From the NCBI GenBank assembly GCA_039920345.1, contig JBDSDZ010000036.1:9002-73001 (forward strand): 64,000 nt of DNA, read 5' to 3'. Of this stretch, positions 45,901 to 54,526 are shown piece by piece. Positions within the stretch are counted from its first letter, which is position 1. Each line of letters begins with the position of its first letter. The notes beneath the pieces were generated by a model. It was not told the origin of the DNA and made no database searches. It saw nothing but the letters and a program-made list of their open reading frames with translations. Origin of the DNA: Croceibacterium_A sp039920345. Lineage in GTDB: Bacteria; Pseudomonadota; Alphaproteobacteria; Sphingomonadales; Sphingomonadaceae. The translations under genes were made by a program, and so were the position numbers.

Positions 45901-46039
45901 CGGCCGCAGCGGTCGACGAGGGAGTTGGAACCGGAGTCGGCGCAGTGGTCTGAGCCAGCGCCGGAACGCTATAAATTGCGAGGCCGAGCGCGATTGGGGC
46001 AACGCCCGCGCGCAGGGCAATGAGTGTCGATTTTTTCAC
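42965..46039 (-). CDS. TonB-dependent receptor (long type)
   Basis: A 1024-residue outer-membrane transporter. It has a signal peptide (GTG start, KKSTLIALRAGVAPIALGL, cleavage near ALA), a Thr/Pro-rich linker, GVIFVTGSILGRTDTETPSPV (TonB-box and plug start), a plug with LKDGASSTYGADAVAGVVNIITKK, and a long barrel ending RIGAKIDF with C-terminal Phe. The plug type with GASSxYGxDAVAGVVNIIT is common in sphingomonad and xanthomonad receptors for oligosaccharides or peptides. GTG at 46039 is chosen for AAGGGA seven bases upstream. No substrate-specific neighbours. Its codon use (many GTA, CGT, GAA) differs from the low-codon-variety core genes nearby but looks typical of a highly expressed outer-membrane protein. 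Confidence 0.92.
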   Translation of the reverse strand: MKKSTLIALRAGVAPIALGLAIYSVPALAQTTAPTPVPTPSSTAAADDESADDTGVIFVTGSILGRTDTETPSPVTVLSTAELEKRGVNTVAEGLQRIAANGSGALSEGWNNGNNFAAGANAVSLRGLTVQKTLTVFDGLRMAPYPLADDGHRNFVDLNTIPDVIVERVEVLKDGASSTYGADAVAGVVNIITKKEIQGIHVNASTGVSQHGDGAEERFDAAYGVGDLESDGFNIYVAGTYRKSDVIWARDREYPFNTGNLSGICNDAGSCMAIPTRWYEFGVNANGTLGGSSLPDFPLIAPATAAGTRTGQYELLNGDCSAFGADRQTLPNSARGLITSGSLAGQYTYASALCQKDTKKAYATLRPESERYGFAARATAKIGDKAEAYFALNYLNAHTYSQLTPAALGATSTPPPSSVTFNPVLLPVYVCPGGTATFVGTVNQSSCTVASPGAHLNPNNPYAGSGRSAILRGRYDRPQTVQTDARALRAAAGIQGTFGSDDSWTYQLEGTASEVKLARTSENYIIPQRVADVIANGSYNFVQPWLNSQALRDYISPVNVKTSTSELWQVNATVGHALFELPGGALNAAVGVSYRHESITDQSANPENLAHPYDRYFTINAVGAVGSRNVKSAYFEIDAPILDSLEIIGSGRYDDYSSGQTNFSPKIGFKFKPVDALLIRGTYSKGFRIPSFNEAFGLPTTGYTTLSVNCGTYVAFCAAHGGNSYATGQYSLGRTSVGNPALNPEKSTSWTLGAVFEPIRNLSFTVDYFNIKVKDVIGNISAADQNAALDAFLRSGTTNAVPGVTVVGAAADPQFPGAPVLPQFIQFSFTNSDTEEVQGIDFGVNYRHNFGDVRFSTSADVSYLIKYQVSRADGSVERYDGSLSPCDYTSCSGSPKWRGNVSSTLGIGNLDITGTVYYTDGLDLASVDYGGVKGDCQASIGASVVTYQDGTPVQCTTGAQWNADLAVNYEVNEHLNIYANVLNVLGIDPKFDPSAAYSIFQYNPTWSQANIVGRYFRIGAKIDF

Positions 46040-46366
46040 AGTGCAGTCCCTTTTTTGCAATGTAGCGCGACGCGCCGCACCACCCACTCTCCGCGGACAA
46101 TGCGGTGATGGATGGCGCCCTACTGCCGCAAGGAAGGGCCGCAGCAAAGTTCCGCGACTGCGAAGGCGGTATAATAGGTTGCCTCTGTAACCAATGTGCA
46201 ACACAGCTTGAGGCTGTTTGTTTTCAACTAGTTAGCGGTTGAAGCGCAAGATGGTTACAATCGTTGTGTTCAATTGAGCATATCGTTTCAAACGACGGGG
46301 TCATGATCGCTCCGCGCGCGCGCTGGGTCGTTTGACATCGTTCCGCTTCTGTTCCAGCCAAGCGCG
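46040..46366. promoter_or_regulatory. Divergent intergenic region, TonB receptor / mmcB
   Basis: A 327-base space without a supported gene and visibly richer in A+T than its surroundings. On the minus strand TTGCAC (46201-46196) and TATTAT (46176-46171) could be -35 and -10 elements of the receptor, though the 19-base spacer is long. Short dyads include TCGTTTCAAACGA (about 46280-46292). No riboswitch-like structure was recognised. Confidence 0.4.
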
Positions 46367-46867
46367 ATGAACACTCCCCCTCCCAGCCGAATTCTCGATC
46401 ACGCCTCGCGTCGCGCGGCCGCCGTTGCCCGGGGAATCAGTCGGCTGTTTGCCCGCAACGACCTGTGGTGCCTTGCCGAGATGCCGTTGCGCAATGGCCG
46501 GCGCGCCGACCTGATGGGGATCGATGCCAAAGGGCAAGTGATTATCGTTGAAATCAAGACCGCGCGGGCGGACCTGCTGGGCGACGCCAAGTGGCCGCAT
46601 TATCTCGAGTTTTGCGACCGGTTTTATTGGGGGGTCCCGCCCGAGCTTGATCGCGCCTGCCTCGAAGGGGCCGACTTCCGGCCCGATTGCTGCGGAGTGA
46701 TCGTGGCGGACGAATACGATGCCGAAATCATCCGTCCCGCCCCAACTCGTGCGCTGGCAGCGGCCCGGCGCAAGGTCGAAGTCGAACGGCTCGCGCGCAC
46801 AGCTTTGCGGCGGCAGCTGGTCATGCTCGACCCGGATTGCTCGGCATGGGGGCAGGGCCTCACATAA
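46367..46867 (+). CDS. mmcB: MmcB-family DNA repair protein
   Basis: A 166-residue PD-(D/E)xK-fold protein. RRADLMGIDAKGQVIIVEIKTAR carries the nuclease-like core (Asp, then ExK), followed by WPHYLEFCDRFYWGVP, which is typical of the alphaproteobacterial MmcB family linked to mutagenic repair of mitomycin C damage together with ImuABC. It may be controlled by LexA, but no clear SOS box was identified upstream. The start ATG at 46367 has a weak site. Genus-wide it is a core gene. Confidence 0.85.
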   Translation: MNTPPPSRILDHASRRAAAVARGISRLFARNDLWCLAEMPLRNGRRADLMGIDAKGQVIIVEIKTARADLLGDAKWPHYLEFCDRFYWGVPPELDRACLEGADFRPDCCGVIVADEYDAEIIRPAPTRALAAARRKVEVERLARTALRRQLVMLDPDCSAWGQGLT

Positions 46868-46929
46868 TCCAGGCCTCACATAACAAGGTGCTGCTGTCGC
46901 GCTGGCGGGCGAGGTGCTAGGCAGCGCGC

Positions 46930-47691
46930 ATGATGACTCTCGTGTTTTCGGCGCTGGCGATGACCGCGATCGTGGGTGGGCGTTACCTTATCACCAGCGG
47001 CCTGTTCGCCTGGGCCACGGCGCGAGTCCGTCCCGGGCTATATACAGGCCTTGATGGCCAGATCAGGCGCGAGATCGGCTGGTCGTTGGCATCCGCCGCG
47101 ATTTACGGTGTCCCGGCGGGCATTATCGCCTGGGGCTGGCAGGCACGCGGCTGGACCGCGATCTACACCGACATCTCGGACTACCCGTTATGGTATGTGC
47201 CGCTATCGCTGGCTGCCTATCTGTTCGCGCACGACACCTGGTTCTACTGGACTCACCGCCTGCTGCACCGCCCAAGCTGGTTCCGCACCGCGCATGCCGT
47301 GCACCATGCCAGCCGGCCGCCGACCGCCTGGGCCGCGATGAGCTTCCATCCTTTGGAAGCGATCAGTGGCGCGGTCGTCATTCCCGCGCTGGTCTTCGCC
47401 GTGCCAGTGCATATCGCGGTTCTCGGCCTGGTGCTGGCGATCATGACCCTGATGGGGGTGACCAATCACATGGGCTGGGAGCTGTTCCCACGCCGCTTCG
47501 TTCACTCGCAGCTCGGCGCTTGGTTCATCACCGCCAGCCACCACCAGCGCCACCATGCAGACTATCGCTGCAATTATGGCCTGTACTTCACGGTCTGGGA
47601 CAGATTGTGCGGCACCGACCGCGGCATTGCTTCTGAAATGACCGGCCGTTTTGCCGCCGTGATGCCGGTCGCCCACACGCGGCTGAATTAA
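46930..47691 (+). CDS. Sterol desaturase / fatty acid hydroxylase family protein
   Basis: A 253-residue integral membrane di-iron enzyme with about four helices and the eight-histidine pattern: HDTWFYWTHRLLH, HAVHH and HHQRHH. Family members hydroxylate or desaturate lipids and carotenoids (for example CrtR/CrtZ types). In sphingomonads related enzymes act on carotenoids or sphingoid bases; the substrate here is unknown. Start ATG at 46930, or 46933. Confidence 0.85.
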   Translation: MMTLVFSALAMTAIVGGRYLITSGLFAWATARVRPGLYTGLDGQIRREIGWSLASAAIYGVPAGIIAWGWQARGWTAIYTDISDYPLWYVPLSLAAYLFAHDTWFYWTHRLLHRPSWFRTAHAVHHASRPPTAWAAMSFHPLEAISGAVVIPALVFAVPVHIAVLGLVLAIMTLMGVTNHMGWELFPRRFVHSQLGAWFITASHHQRHHADYRCNYGLYFTVWDRLCGTDRGIASEMTGRFAAVMPVAHTRLN

Positions 47692-47761
47692 CACTACTTC
47701 ACAGTTAATTAACTATGCGGGGCCAATAACCCGTTCATCAGGTCGAAGGGGGCCATCTTTG

Positions 47762-49432
47762 ATGGACACGCTGCGCAGCAGTTTCGGTTCGCTAGTCGCG
47801 TCCGAAGGTGAAAACCAGGAATACGAAGAGCCTGTCCGGCCTCCGGCTCCGGCGTCGATCGGCCAGGATGAGCGGCGCATGCAAGTGCGCGCCTATAACC
47901 ATTGGGCAAGCCTGCTGGGCGATCGCAAGTTTCCCGCCATCGAAGACCTTGAACCCGACAGCCTGCCCGACTTCGGCCCGCACAGCGTTGTGCTCGACTT
48001 CACTGCCGGGATCAAAAACCCTGGCGTCACTTACATCGGCGAAAAGCTCGCTGAGGAATGCGACGTCGAAGGTGAAGAACTCGACACTTTGTCGGATGTG
48101 CCGACCCGTTCGCTACTGACCCGCATCACCGATCACTACATGCAGATCCTCGCCAACCAGGCACCGATCGGTTTCGAGGCGGAGTTCGTCAACCAGCGCG
48201 GCCAGACGATCCTTTATCGCGGCATCTTGCTGCCGTTCTCGAGCGACGATGATACCATCGATTTCATCTATGGCGTGATCAACTGGAAAGAACTGGCCGA
48301 TGCCCGGGCGGCAGACGAACTGCTGCTCGAAATTGACCAGGCGCTCGAGGCGACCCCTCCTGTCGCGACCAATCGCGACGACGACTTGCCGCTGACCGAC
48401 TGGGCCGATGGGCCCGGCGCGGTAGCCGCCAACGACACGGCTGACACCATGATAAACCAACTTCCGGTGCCTTCGTTCGGCTACGACGACGAGGCCGTTG
48501 CCAACGAAACAGACGAATACGTGCTGCCGGAGATGGAAGAGGACGAAGTCGGAGCCGAAGATGCGGACGCCGACGGAATCGAAGATACCGACCTCGATGT
48601 GGACGAAGACGACGACGATCTCGGCGCAGCTTACGAGGATGAGGACGAGGACGAGGAATCGGCTTCCGCCTACGGATCGTTGCTCAAGATGCCGATCGAC
48701 CTGACCAAGACGGTCGAGAAAGCCGAAGTCGTGCTGCCCGATTATGACCCGTCCGAGCTGGTCGCTTTTACGGCCGAGCTGCCCGCCGAGGTATTCCCGC
48801 AGGTCTATCCAGAGCTCGATCCGGCGGACATGGAGCTCGGCGACTGGCTCATGCTGGCGCGCGACATGGCGACGGTTGCCAACAGCAGCGAAGATCGCAC
48901 CCGGACCGCGCTCTATGACGCGATCGGCCGGGCCTACGATTTCTCGCTCGCGGCGCAGGATGCGCCAGGCGATTTCGAAACCCTGCTGAACGATGCCGAC
49001 CTGACCGTGCAGGATCGCGCGCCGATGACGCCGGTGGTCAAGCTCGTGTTTGGCGTGGATTACGACAAGACGCGGCTGACCGAATATGCTGCAGCCTTGA
49101 GCCATGCCCACCGGCTCGCGCTGCCTCTTGGCGGTTTGGGCGATTTCCTTGGCCGGCATGAAGGCGGGCTCAAGGGTGTGGTCAAGGCTGAGCGGCGCCT
49201 GCGCCGGGAAGACGCCGGCAAGACGGTCGAGCCGCTCGATGCGCCGCGCCAGGCACTGGCCGCCAAGCTGCGCGATATGTCGCCGCTCGGGTTCGACGCG
49301 ATCACGCCTGAAGGGAGCGAATTCGCGTTGGTGATGATCCGCCGGAACCAAACCGGCGACGTGGTCATGCTCGGTGAAGTGCCCGAAGACATTGCCCTGC
49401 TCGAGCGTGCCGCACGCCGCCTGATTGGCTGA
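47762..49432 (+). CDS. PAS_5-domain protein with acidic linker
   Basis: A 556-residue cytoplasmic protein. Residues about 39-177 match the PAS_5 domain (RRMQVRAYNHWASLLGDRKFPAIEDLEP and the closing IDFIYGVINWKEL), found in alphaproteobacterial regulators. Residues about 256-300 form an extremely acidic stretch of Asp and Glu (for example DVDEDDDDLG, YEDEDEDEES). The C-terminal 240 residues are predicted helical with no recognised domain. No kinase, GGDEF or DNA-binding domain is present. Start ATG at 47762 with AAGGGGG nine bases upstream. Function unknown; possibly a scaffold or sensor. Confidence 0.72.
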   Translation: MDTLRSSFGSLVASEGENQEYEEPVRPPAPASIGQDERRMQVRAYNHWASLLGDRKFPAIEDLEPDSLPDFGPHSVVLDFTAGIKNPGVTYIGEKLAEECDVEGEELDTLSDVPTRSLLTRITDHYMQILANQAPIGFEAEFVNQRGQTILYRGILLPFSSDDDTIDFIYGVINWKELADARAADELLLEIDQALEATPPVATNRDDDLPLTDWADGPGAVAANDTADTMINQLPVPSFGYDDEAVANETDEYVLPEMEEDEVGAEDADADGIEDTDLDVDEDDDDLGAAYEDEDEDEESASAYGSLLKMPIDLTKTVEKAEVVLPDYDPSELVAFTAELPAEVFPQVYPELDPADMELGDWLMLARDMATVANSSEDRTRTALYDAIGRAYDFSLAAQDAPGDFETLLNDADLTVQDRAPMTPVVKLVFGVDYDKTRLTEYAAALSHAHRLALPLGGLGDFLGRHEGGLKGVVKAERRLRREDAGKTVEPLDAPRQALAAKLRDMSPLGFDAITPEGSEFALVMIRRNQTGDVVMLGEVPEDIALLERAARRLIG

Positions 49433-49498
49433 CGACTGCCGCACAATCGCAAGGTCTTCAGTTCCGGTTCAGGCCGGAATGCGCTAGCGAGCGTTTCG

Positions 49499-50869
49499 AT
49501 GACCCGGCTTTTCCGCTCTTTCGTCAGCCTCTTTGCATGGACCGCGCTGCTCGGATTTATCGCGCAGCCGGTTGCGGCTCAAGCGGTGCTGCGCGACGCC
49601 GAGACCGAAGCCCTGCTGCAGGACATGATGGACCCGCTAACCCAGGCCGCGGGGCTGCCTAAGGGGGCGGTTCAGGTGGTCCTGCTGCAGGATAACTCGA
49701 TCAACGCATTTGTCGCCAATGGGCAGAAAATCTACATCCTGTCGGGTCTGATCAATACCGCCGCCAGCGCGAACGAAGTTCAGGGTGTGCTGGCGCACGA
49801 ACTTGGCCACATCATCGGTGGTCACGCCATCAGCGTCTATCAGGGTGCCGGCAAGGCAGGCAAAATTCAGCTGCTTTCCCTGCTGGTCGGCGTTGCGGCG
49901 GCGCTCGCGGGTGCTCCGGCAGATGCCGCGATGGGAGCGATTGCCCTGGGCCAGCAAGCCGCTCTCGGTTCGTTCCTGCAGTTCAGCCGGACCCAGGAAT
50001 CAAGCGCGGACGCGGCCAGCGTCAGCTTCCTGTCCAAAGCCGGTATCACGGGCCGTGGCTCGATCGCGTTTTTCGAGAAATTGCAGAACTTCGAATTTCG
50101 CTACGGCGTGAGCCAGAGTGAGGAAGCCGGATTTGCCAGCACCCACCCACTGGTGGGGGATCGCATTTCGCGACTGGAAGCGGATTTCAAGAACGATGCG
50201 GCGTGGGATACGCCACCAGACCCCCAGCTCCAGGCGCGTTTCGAGCGGGTCAAGGCCAAGCTTTACGGCTACGTTGCCGAACCGGCGCAGACCTTGAACG
50301 CTTATCCTGCCTACCTGACGTCAGTGCCTGCCCGTTACGCGCGGGCCTATGCCTATCACAAGCAATCCAAAATGACCGAGGCGCTGGCGGAAGTGGACGC
50401 CCTTCTCGCCACCGCGCCCAACGACCCCTACTTCCTCGAGATGAAGGGCCAGGTGCTGCTCGAATCGGGCCGTCCCACCGATGCGCTGGCGCCTTTGCGA
50501 ACCGCGACCGAATTGTCGGGCAATGCCCCGCTGATCGCCAGCACCTTTGGACTGGCCCTGCTCGCAACCGAAGACAGCGGAAATCTGGACGAAGCCGAAC
50601 AAGTGCTCAAGACGGCGGTCGGCCGCGACCGCGAAAATCCGATGGCGTGGTACCAGCTCGGTCTGGTCTACGGCGAACGCGGCGACATTCCCCGGGCGCA
50701 GCTGGCCAGCGCCGAGCAGCAGATCATGAGCGACCAGCCGCGCGAGGCGTTGCAGAACGCCGAGGCGGCCGAACGCTCGCTGCCGACTGGCACGCCAGAC
50801 TGGATTCGCGCGCAGGATGTGGCGCTGCAGGCGCGCGCAGAGCTTGAACGCAGTCGCGACCGCAACTAG
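49499..50869 (+). CDS. M48 metalloprotease with TPR domain (BepA-like)
   Basis: A 456-residue periplasmic zinc protease. Signal peptide to about residue 28 (PVAAQ); HELGH at 100-104 plus ESSADA as third ligand region form the M48 active site; the C-terminal half (about 250-450) is a row of TPR-like helix pairs. This arrangement is that of BepA/YfgC, which controls outer-membrane protein assembly and LptD maturation. Ten bases separate its stop from the DsbA-like gene, so a joint role in envelope protein folding is likely. Confidence 0.9.
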   Translation: MTRLFRSFVSLFAWTALLGFIAQPVAAQAVLRDAETEALLQDMMDPLTQAAGLPKGAVQVVLLQDNSINAFVANGQKIYILSGLINTAASANEVQGVLAHELGHIIGGHAISVYQGAGKAGKIQLLSLLVGVAAALAGAPADAAMGAIALGQQAALGSFLQFSRTQESSADAASVSFLSKAGITGRGSIAFFEKLQNFEFRYGVSQSEEAGFASTHPLVGDRISRLEADFKNDAAWDTPPDPQLQARFERVKAKLYGYVAEPAQTLNAYPAYLTSVPARYARAYAYHKQSKMTEALAEVDALLATAPNDPYFLEMKGQVLLESGRPTDALAPLRTATELSGNAPLIASTFGLALLATEDSGNLDEAEQVLKTAVGRDRENPMAWYQLGLVYGERGDIPRAQLASAEQQIMSDQPREALQNAEAAERSLPTGTPDWIRAQDVALQARAELERSRDRN

Positions 50870-50878
50870 CAGTGTGTG

Positions 50879-51571
50879 ATGCGCTGGTTTCTTACTCTGA
50901 TTATCGCCCTTGCCGCCGGTTTCGCCGGAGCGGCGCTGTGGGATGTCACCGGGCTCGGCGATAAATCGACCCGCGCCTACCTGCTGTCGAACCCCGAAGT
51001 CCTGCCCGAAGCGATGGACGTGCTCCAACGGCGCGAACAGATATCGCGCATTGGCCCGCTCCGTAGCGAGCTTGAAACACCTTTCCCCGGCGCCGTGCTC
51101 GGCAATCCGGCGGGCAAGGTGACGCTGGTCGAATTCAGCGACTATGCCTGCACGTATTGCCGCCAGAGCGTAGCTGACGTCGCCTCGCTGATTGCCAGCA
51201 ATCCTGACTTGCGCGTGGTCGTGCGCGAATATCCGATCCTGTCACCGGGCAGCGTCGATGCGGCCCGCATGGCGCTGGCGGCAGCCCAGCAGGGCAAGTA
51301 TCCCGGCTTCCATGACGCCATGTATCGGCTTGGTCCACCGAGCGACCAGACGATCCAGGCCGCGGCCACCGAGGCTGGGGTCGATCTTGCCCGGGCGCGC
51401 ACGCTGATCGCCAGTGGCGAACTCGACCGCCAGTTGCAGGGCAATGCAGCAATGGCGCAGCAACTCGGCATCTCTGGCACCCCGGGCTGGGTGGTCGGCG
51501 ACCAGGCGCTTAACGGCGCCTTGGGCAAGGATGCCCTGGGCAAAGCCATCGAGGAGGCTCGCCCGTCCTGA
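50879..51571 (+). CDS. DsbA-family thiol:disulfide oxidoreductase
   Basis: A 230-residue protein with an N-terminal signal anchor (FLTLIIALAAGFAGAAL), a DsbA/Com1-like thioredoxin fold with CTYC at residues 91-94 and the cis-proline loop in SGTPGWVVG. It probably works in the periplasm, oxidising or isomerising disulfides in envelope proteins. ATG 50879 is taken; a GTG directly upstream (50876) gives the same protein plus one residue. It follows the BepA-like gene closely; in other bacteria BepA and disulfide enzymes both act on LptD. Confidence 0.88.
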   Translation: MRWFLTLIIALAAGFAGAALWDVTGLGDKSTRAYLLSNPEVLPEAMDVLQRREQISRIGPLRSELETPFPGAVLGNPAGKVTLVEFSDYACTYCRQSVADVASLIASNPDLRVVVREYPILSPGSVDAARMALAAAQQGKYPGFHDAMYRLGPPSDQTIQAAATEAGVDLARARTLIASGELDRQLQGNAAMAQQLGISGTPGWVVGDQALNGALGKDALGKAIEEARPS

Positions 51572-51648
51572 AGCTGCCCCTGCCCTTCACGCGTCCGGCC
51601 GCTGCCAGAACCGCGAAGCCCCGGGCGACAAGTGCTGCCATCGGGTCG

Positions 51649-52854
51649 ATGGCGATGCTGCCGTTCCGCCCCGCCCCTTTCTTTGCCGACAAGGACCAGG
51701 CCTTCTGGCGCTTGCAGTTCATCGGCTGGGGCGGCGCCATGGTCCTGCGCGCGGTGACCAACATCGCCAACGGCAAGCCGATCGATTACCTCGTCACCAC
51801 GCTGATCGCGACGATCACTGGTTTTTCCATCAGCCTGATCCTGTCGGTGGTTTACGGGCGCCTGATCAACCGACGGCCAATCATCACCTGGGGCGTGACC
51901 GCCCTGGCGTTGGCGGTAGCGGTCATCGTCTCGGCCACCATCACCGGCTGGACCTTCAGCCTCTACCAGGGCGGCGTCGAAGGCAGCTTTGCTTCGCTGG
52001 TCCTGGGTGTGTTCTATCTCGACATGACCCTGCTCGGTGCGTGGTCGGCATTGTACTACGCGATCAACTTCTACCTGCAGGTGGAAGAACAGGCCGACCG
52101 GCTCGAACGGCTTGAGGCGCAGGCTACCAGCGCTCAGCTCGCCATGCTCCGCTACCAGCTCAACCCGCATTTCTTGTTCAACACCTTGAACTCGATCAGC
52201 ACTCTTGTTCTGCTCAAACAGACAGAACCTGCCAACGCGATGCTCACCCGCCTTTCCAGCTTTTTGCGCCACACACTGGTTAGCCAACCAGGCGGCAAGG
52301 TATCGATCGCGCAGGAGGTCGAGACGCTGAAGCTCTATCTCGATATCGAGCGCATGCGCTTTGAAGAACGCTTGCGAACGGTGTTCCGGATCGAGCCTGC
52401 GGCCGCCAATGCGGCAGTGCCGTCGTTGTTGCTCCAGCCGCTGGTCGAAAACGCCATCAAATACGCGGTCTCGCCGCAGGAGGAAGGCGCGCGGATCAGC
52501 CTGACCGCGCAAGCGATCGGTGCCCGCCTTCGCGTAACCGTGGCCGACACCGGGCCAGGCATGCAGACGCAGGCCACGGCCGCGCAAGTCAGCGACCGGA
52601 TGTCGGGTGAAGGCCGCACGGTCTCCACCGGAGTTGGTCTGGCGAACATCCGCGACCGGCTGGCGCAAGCCTATGGCGACGACCATCGATTTGAAATCCT
52701 TACCCCGCCGGAAGGCGGATTCACCGTGATCATCGAGATTCCTTACGAGGTGCTCCAAGATCCTGCCGCCGCCAGTGCGGCGCCGCTGAAACCGACCGGC
52801 TCCCTGTCGGTTATAGATTTGCCCGGCCAGCGGGCATTGGGAACCCATGCATGA
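51649..52854 (+). CDS. LytS-type sensor histidine kinase (His_kinase family)
   Basis: A 401-residue inner-membrane kinase. Four predicted helices lie in residues about 22-145, followed by a coiled linker; the phosphorylated His174 sits in LRYQLNPHFLFNTLNSIS, and the ATPase half shows LLLQPLVENAIKYAV (N box) and DTGPGM and GVGLANIRDRL (G boxes). It is a pair with the LytTR regulator that overlaps its end by ATGA. The sensed signal is unknown; the N-terminus has no periplasmic domain, so it probably senses the membrane itself. Confidence 0.88.
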   Translation: MAMLPFRPAPFFADKDQAFWRLQFIGWGGAMVLRAVTNIANGKPIDYLVTTLIATITGFSISLILSVVYGRLINRRPIITWGVTALALAVAVIVSATITGWTFSLYQGGVEGSFASLVLGVFYLDMTLLGAWSALYYAINFYLQVEEQADRLERLEAQATSAQLAMLRYQLNPHFLFNTLNSISTLVLLKQTEPANAMLTRLSSFLRHTLVSQPGGKVSIAQEVETLKLYLDIERMRFEERLRTVFRIEPAAANAAVPSLLLQPLVENAIKYAVSPQEEGARISLTAQAIGARLRVTVADTGPGMQTQATAAQVSDRMSGEGRTVSTGVGLANIRDRLAQAYGDDHRFEILTPPEGGFTVIIEIPYEVLQDPAAASAAPLKPTGSLSVIDLPGQRALGTHA

Positions 52855-53645
52855 CTATTCGCACCCTCCTCGTCGATGATGAGAAACTCGCCATCCAGGG
52901 GCTCCAGCTGCGGCTCGAGCCTTATGCCGACGTCGAGATCATCGGGACGTGCGCCAACGGGCGCGAGGCGATCCGCGCGATCAAGACCGAAAAGCCGGAT
53001 CTCGTGTTCCTCGATATCCAGATGCCCGGGTTTGACGGATTCTCGGTGGTCAAAGGCGTCATGGAGCTTGAGCCCCCGCTATTCGTGTTCGTCACTGCCT
53101 ATGAAGAGCACGCGATTCGCGCGTTCGAGGCCAATGCAGTCAACTACCTGATGAAGCCGGTCGACGAGGACAAGCTCGCCGACACGCTCGACCGGGTGCG
53201 CACGCGGCTGGCAGAAAAGCGCGGCGCGGAAGAAGTCCGCAAGTTGCAGGACGTGCTCGCCGAAGTCGCCCCGGACGCGATGGAAAACATGCCGACCGAC
53301 GACGAGTCCATCGCGCGCTATGAAAAGATGATCAACATCAAGGATCGCGGGCAGATATTCCGCGTCGATGTCGATTCGATCGAGCACATCGAAGCCGCTG
53401 GCGATTACATGTGCATCTACACCGGCGACAATTCGCTGATCCTGCGCGAAACAATGAAGGACCTCGAACGCCGGCTCGATCCCCGGGTGTTCCAGCGCGT
53501 CCACCGTTCGACCATCGTCAATCTCGACCAGGTTCACCAGGTCAAGCCGCACACCAATGGCGAGTGCTTCCTGGTCCTCGGCTCGGGCGCCGAGGTCAAG
53601 GTGAGCCGCTCCTACCGTGATGTAGTGGCCCGCTTCGTTCATTGA
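52851..53645 (+). CDS. LytTR-family response regulator
   Basis: A 264-residue regulator: receiver domain (1-120) with phosphoacceptor D55 (FLDIQMPG), acidic D9/D10/E11 pocket and LMKPVD Lys; then a LytTR DNA-binding domain (about 160-264) with EHIEAAGDYMCIYT and FQRVHRSTIVNLDQV. Unphosphorylated or phosphorylated dimers bind paired direct repeats. It overlaps the kinase gene by ATGA. The target genes cannot be told from the window. Confidence 0.92.
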   Translation: MTIRTLLVDDEKLAIQGLQLRLEPYADVEIIGTCANGREAIRAIKTEKPDLVFLDIQMPGFDGFSVVKGVMELEPPLFVFVTAYEEHAIRAFEANAVNYLMKPVDEDKLADTLDRVRTRLAEKRGAEEVRKLQDVLAEVAPDAMENMPTDDESIARYEKMINIKDRGQIFRVDVDSIEHIEAAGDYMCIYTGDNSLILRETMKDLERRLDPRVFQRVHRSTIVNLDQVHQVKPHTNGECFLVLGSGAEVKVSRSYRDVVARFVH

Positions 53646-53662
53646 CCGAAGCGGAGGGGGCA

Positions 53663-54526
53663 ATGGGCACGTGGCGGCTCGACGGCTTCGACCTTAAGCA
53701 ATTCGTGCGCGATACGCTGGCTGAAGACCTTGGCGTGGGGCTTCCAGGTGGCGGGCATGACGTCACGGCGGAAAGCGTCATCCCGGCGGACGCGCGCTTT
53801 TCCGGGGTGATGGACAGCCGCGACGCCATCGTCGTGGCCGGCTTGCCGATAGCCGCGGCCTTCTTCCGCCATCTCGACCCAGGCATTTCGATCGAGCTGC
53901 TGGTCGATGAGGGGGCCAAAGTTCCCGCCGGCAGCGATCTGATGCGCCTGACCGGCAACGCCCGCGCGCTGCTGACAGCAGAGCGAAGCGCGCTCAACAC
54001 GGTGCAGCATCTTTCCGGCATCGCGACCATGACCCAAAAATATGTCCAGGCAATGGGCGAAACGGATTGCGTGCTGCTCGACACGCGCAAGACTCTTCCC
54101 GGACTGCGCCACCTCGAAAAATACGCCACCCGGCAAGGCGGGGCACAGAACCACCGCATGGGCCTGTGGGATGCGGCGATGATCAAGGACAACCACATCC
54201 TCGTCGCCGGCGGCGTCGCCGAAGCGGTGCGCCGGGCGCGCGATGCCGGGGTCGCTCGGATCATCTGCGAAGTGGACCGGATCGACCAGATCGAACTGGC
54301 GCTGGCAGCCGGCGCAAGCCACCTGCTGCTCGACAACATGGACGTTGCGACCTTGTGCGACGCGGTGGCCTTGGTGGCCGGCCGTGTGCCGACCGAAGCT
54401 TCGGGCGGCGTCAGGCTCGACACGATCGGCACCATCGCCGCCAGCGGGGTCGACTTCGTCTCCGTCGGCCGCCTGACCCAGAGCGCGCCTGCGGCCGACA
54501 TCGGGCTCGACTTCACACCGCTGTGA
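53663..54526 (+). CDS. nadC: Nicotinate-nucleotide diphosphorylase (carboxylating)
   Basis: A 287-residue quinolinate phosphoribosyltransferase that makes nicotinic acid mononucleotide in NAD synthesis. Motifs include EDLGVGLPGGGHDVT, LLTAERSALNTVQHLSGIAT, DTRKTLPGLRHLEKYA (substrate binding), HRMGLWDAAMIKDNHI and EASGGVRLDTIGTIAASGVDFVSVG. The ATG at 53663 has GGAGG just upstream; a TTG at 53642 is in frame but unlikely. The stop overlaps the RNase T2 gene (GTGA). Confidence 0.94.
   Translation: MGTWRLDGFDLKQFVRDTLAEDLGVGLPGGGHDVTAESVIPADARFSGVMDSRDAIVVAGLPIAAAFFRHLDPGISIELLVDEGAKVPAGSDLMRLTGNARALLTAERSALNTVQHLSGIATMTQKYVQAMGETDCVLLDTRKTLPGLRHLEKYATRQGGAQNHRMGLWDAAMIKDNHILVAGGVAEAVRRARDAGVARIICEVDRIDQIELALAAGASHLLLDNMDVATLCDAVALVAGRVPTEASGGVRLDTIGTIAASGVDFVSVGRLTQSAPAADIGLDFTPL

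Noticed and set aside
46040..46204. Longer N-terminus for the second TonB receptor starting at 46204
   Set aside because: The extension is Arg-rich with no signal peptide and runs through the likely promoter; the GTG at 46039 has a good ribosome site and a signal peptide right after it.
47703..47714. Palindrome AGTTAATTAACT as a CtrA site
   Set aside because: The alphaproteobacterial CtrA box needs TTAA-N7-TTAA; here the half-sites are adjacent, so the spacing does not fit.
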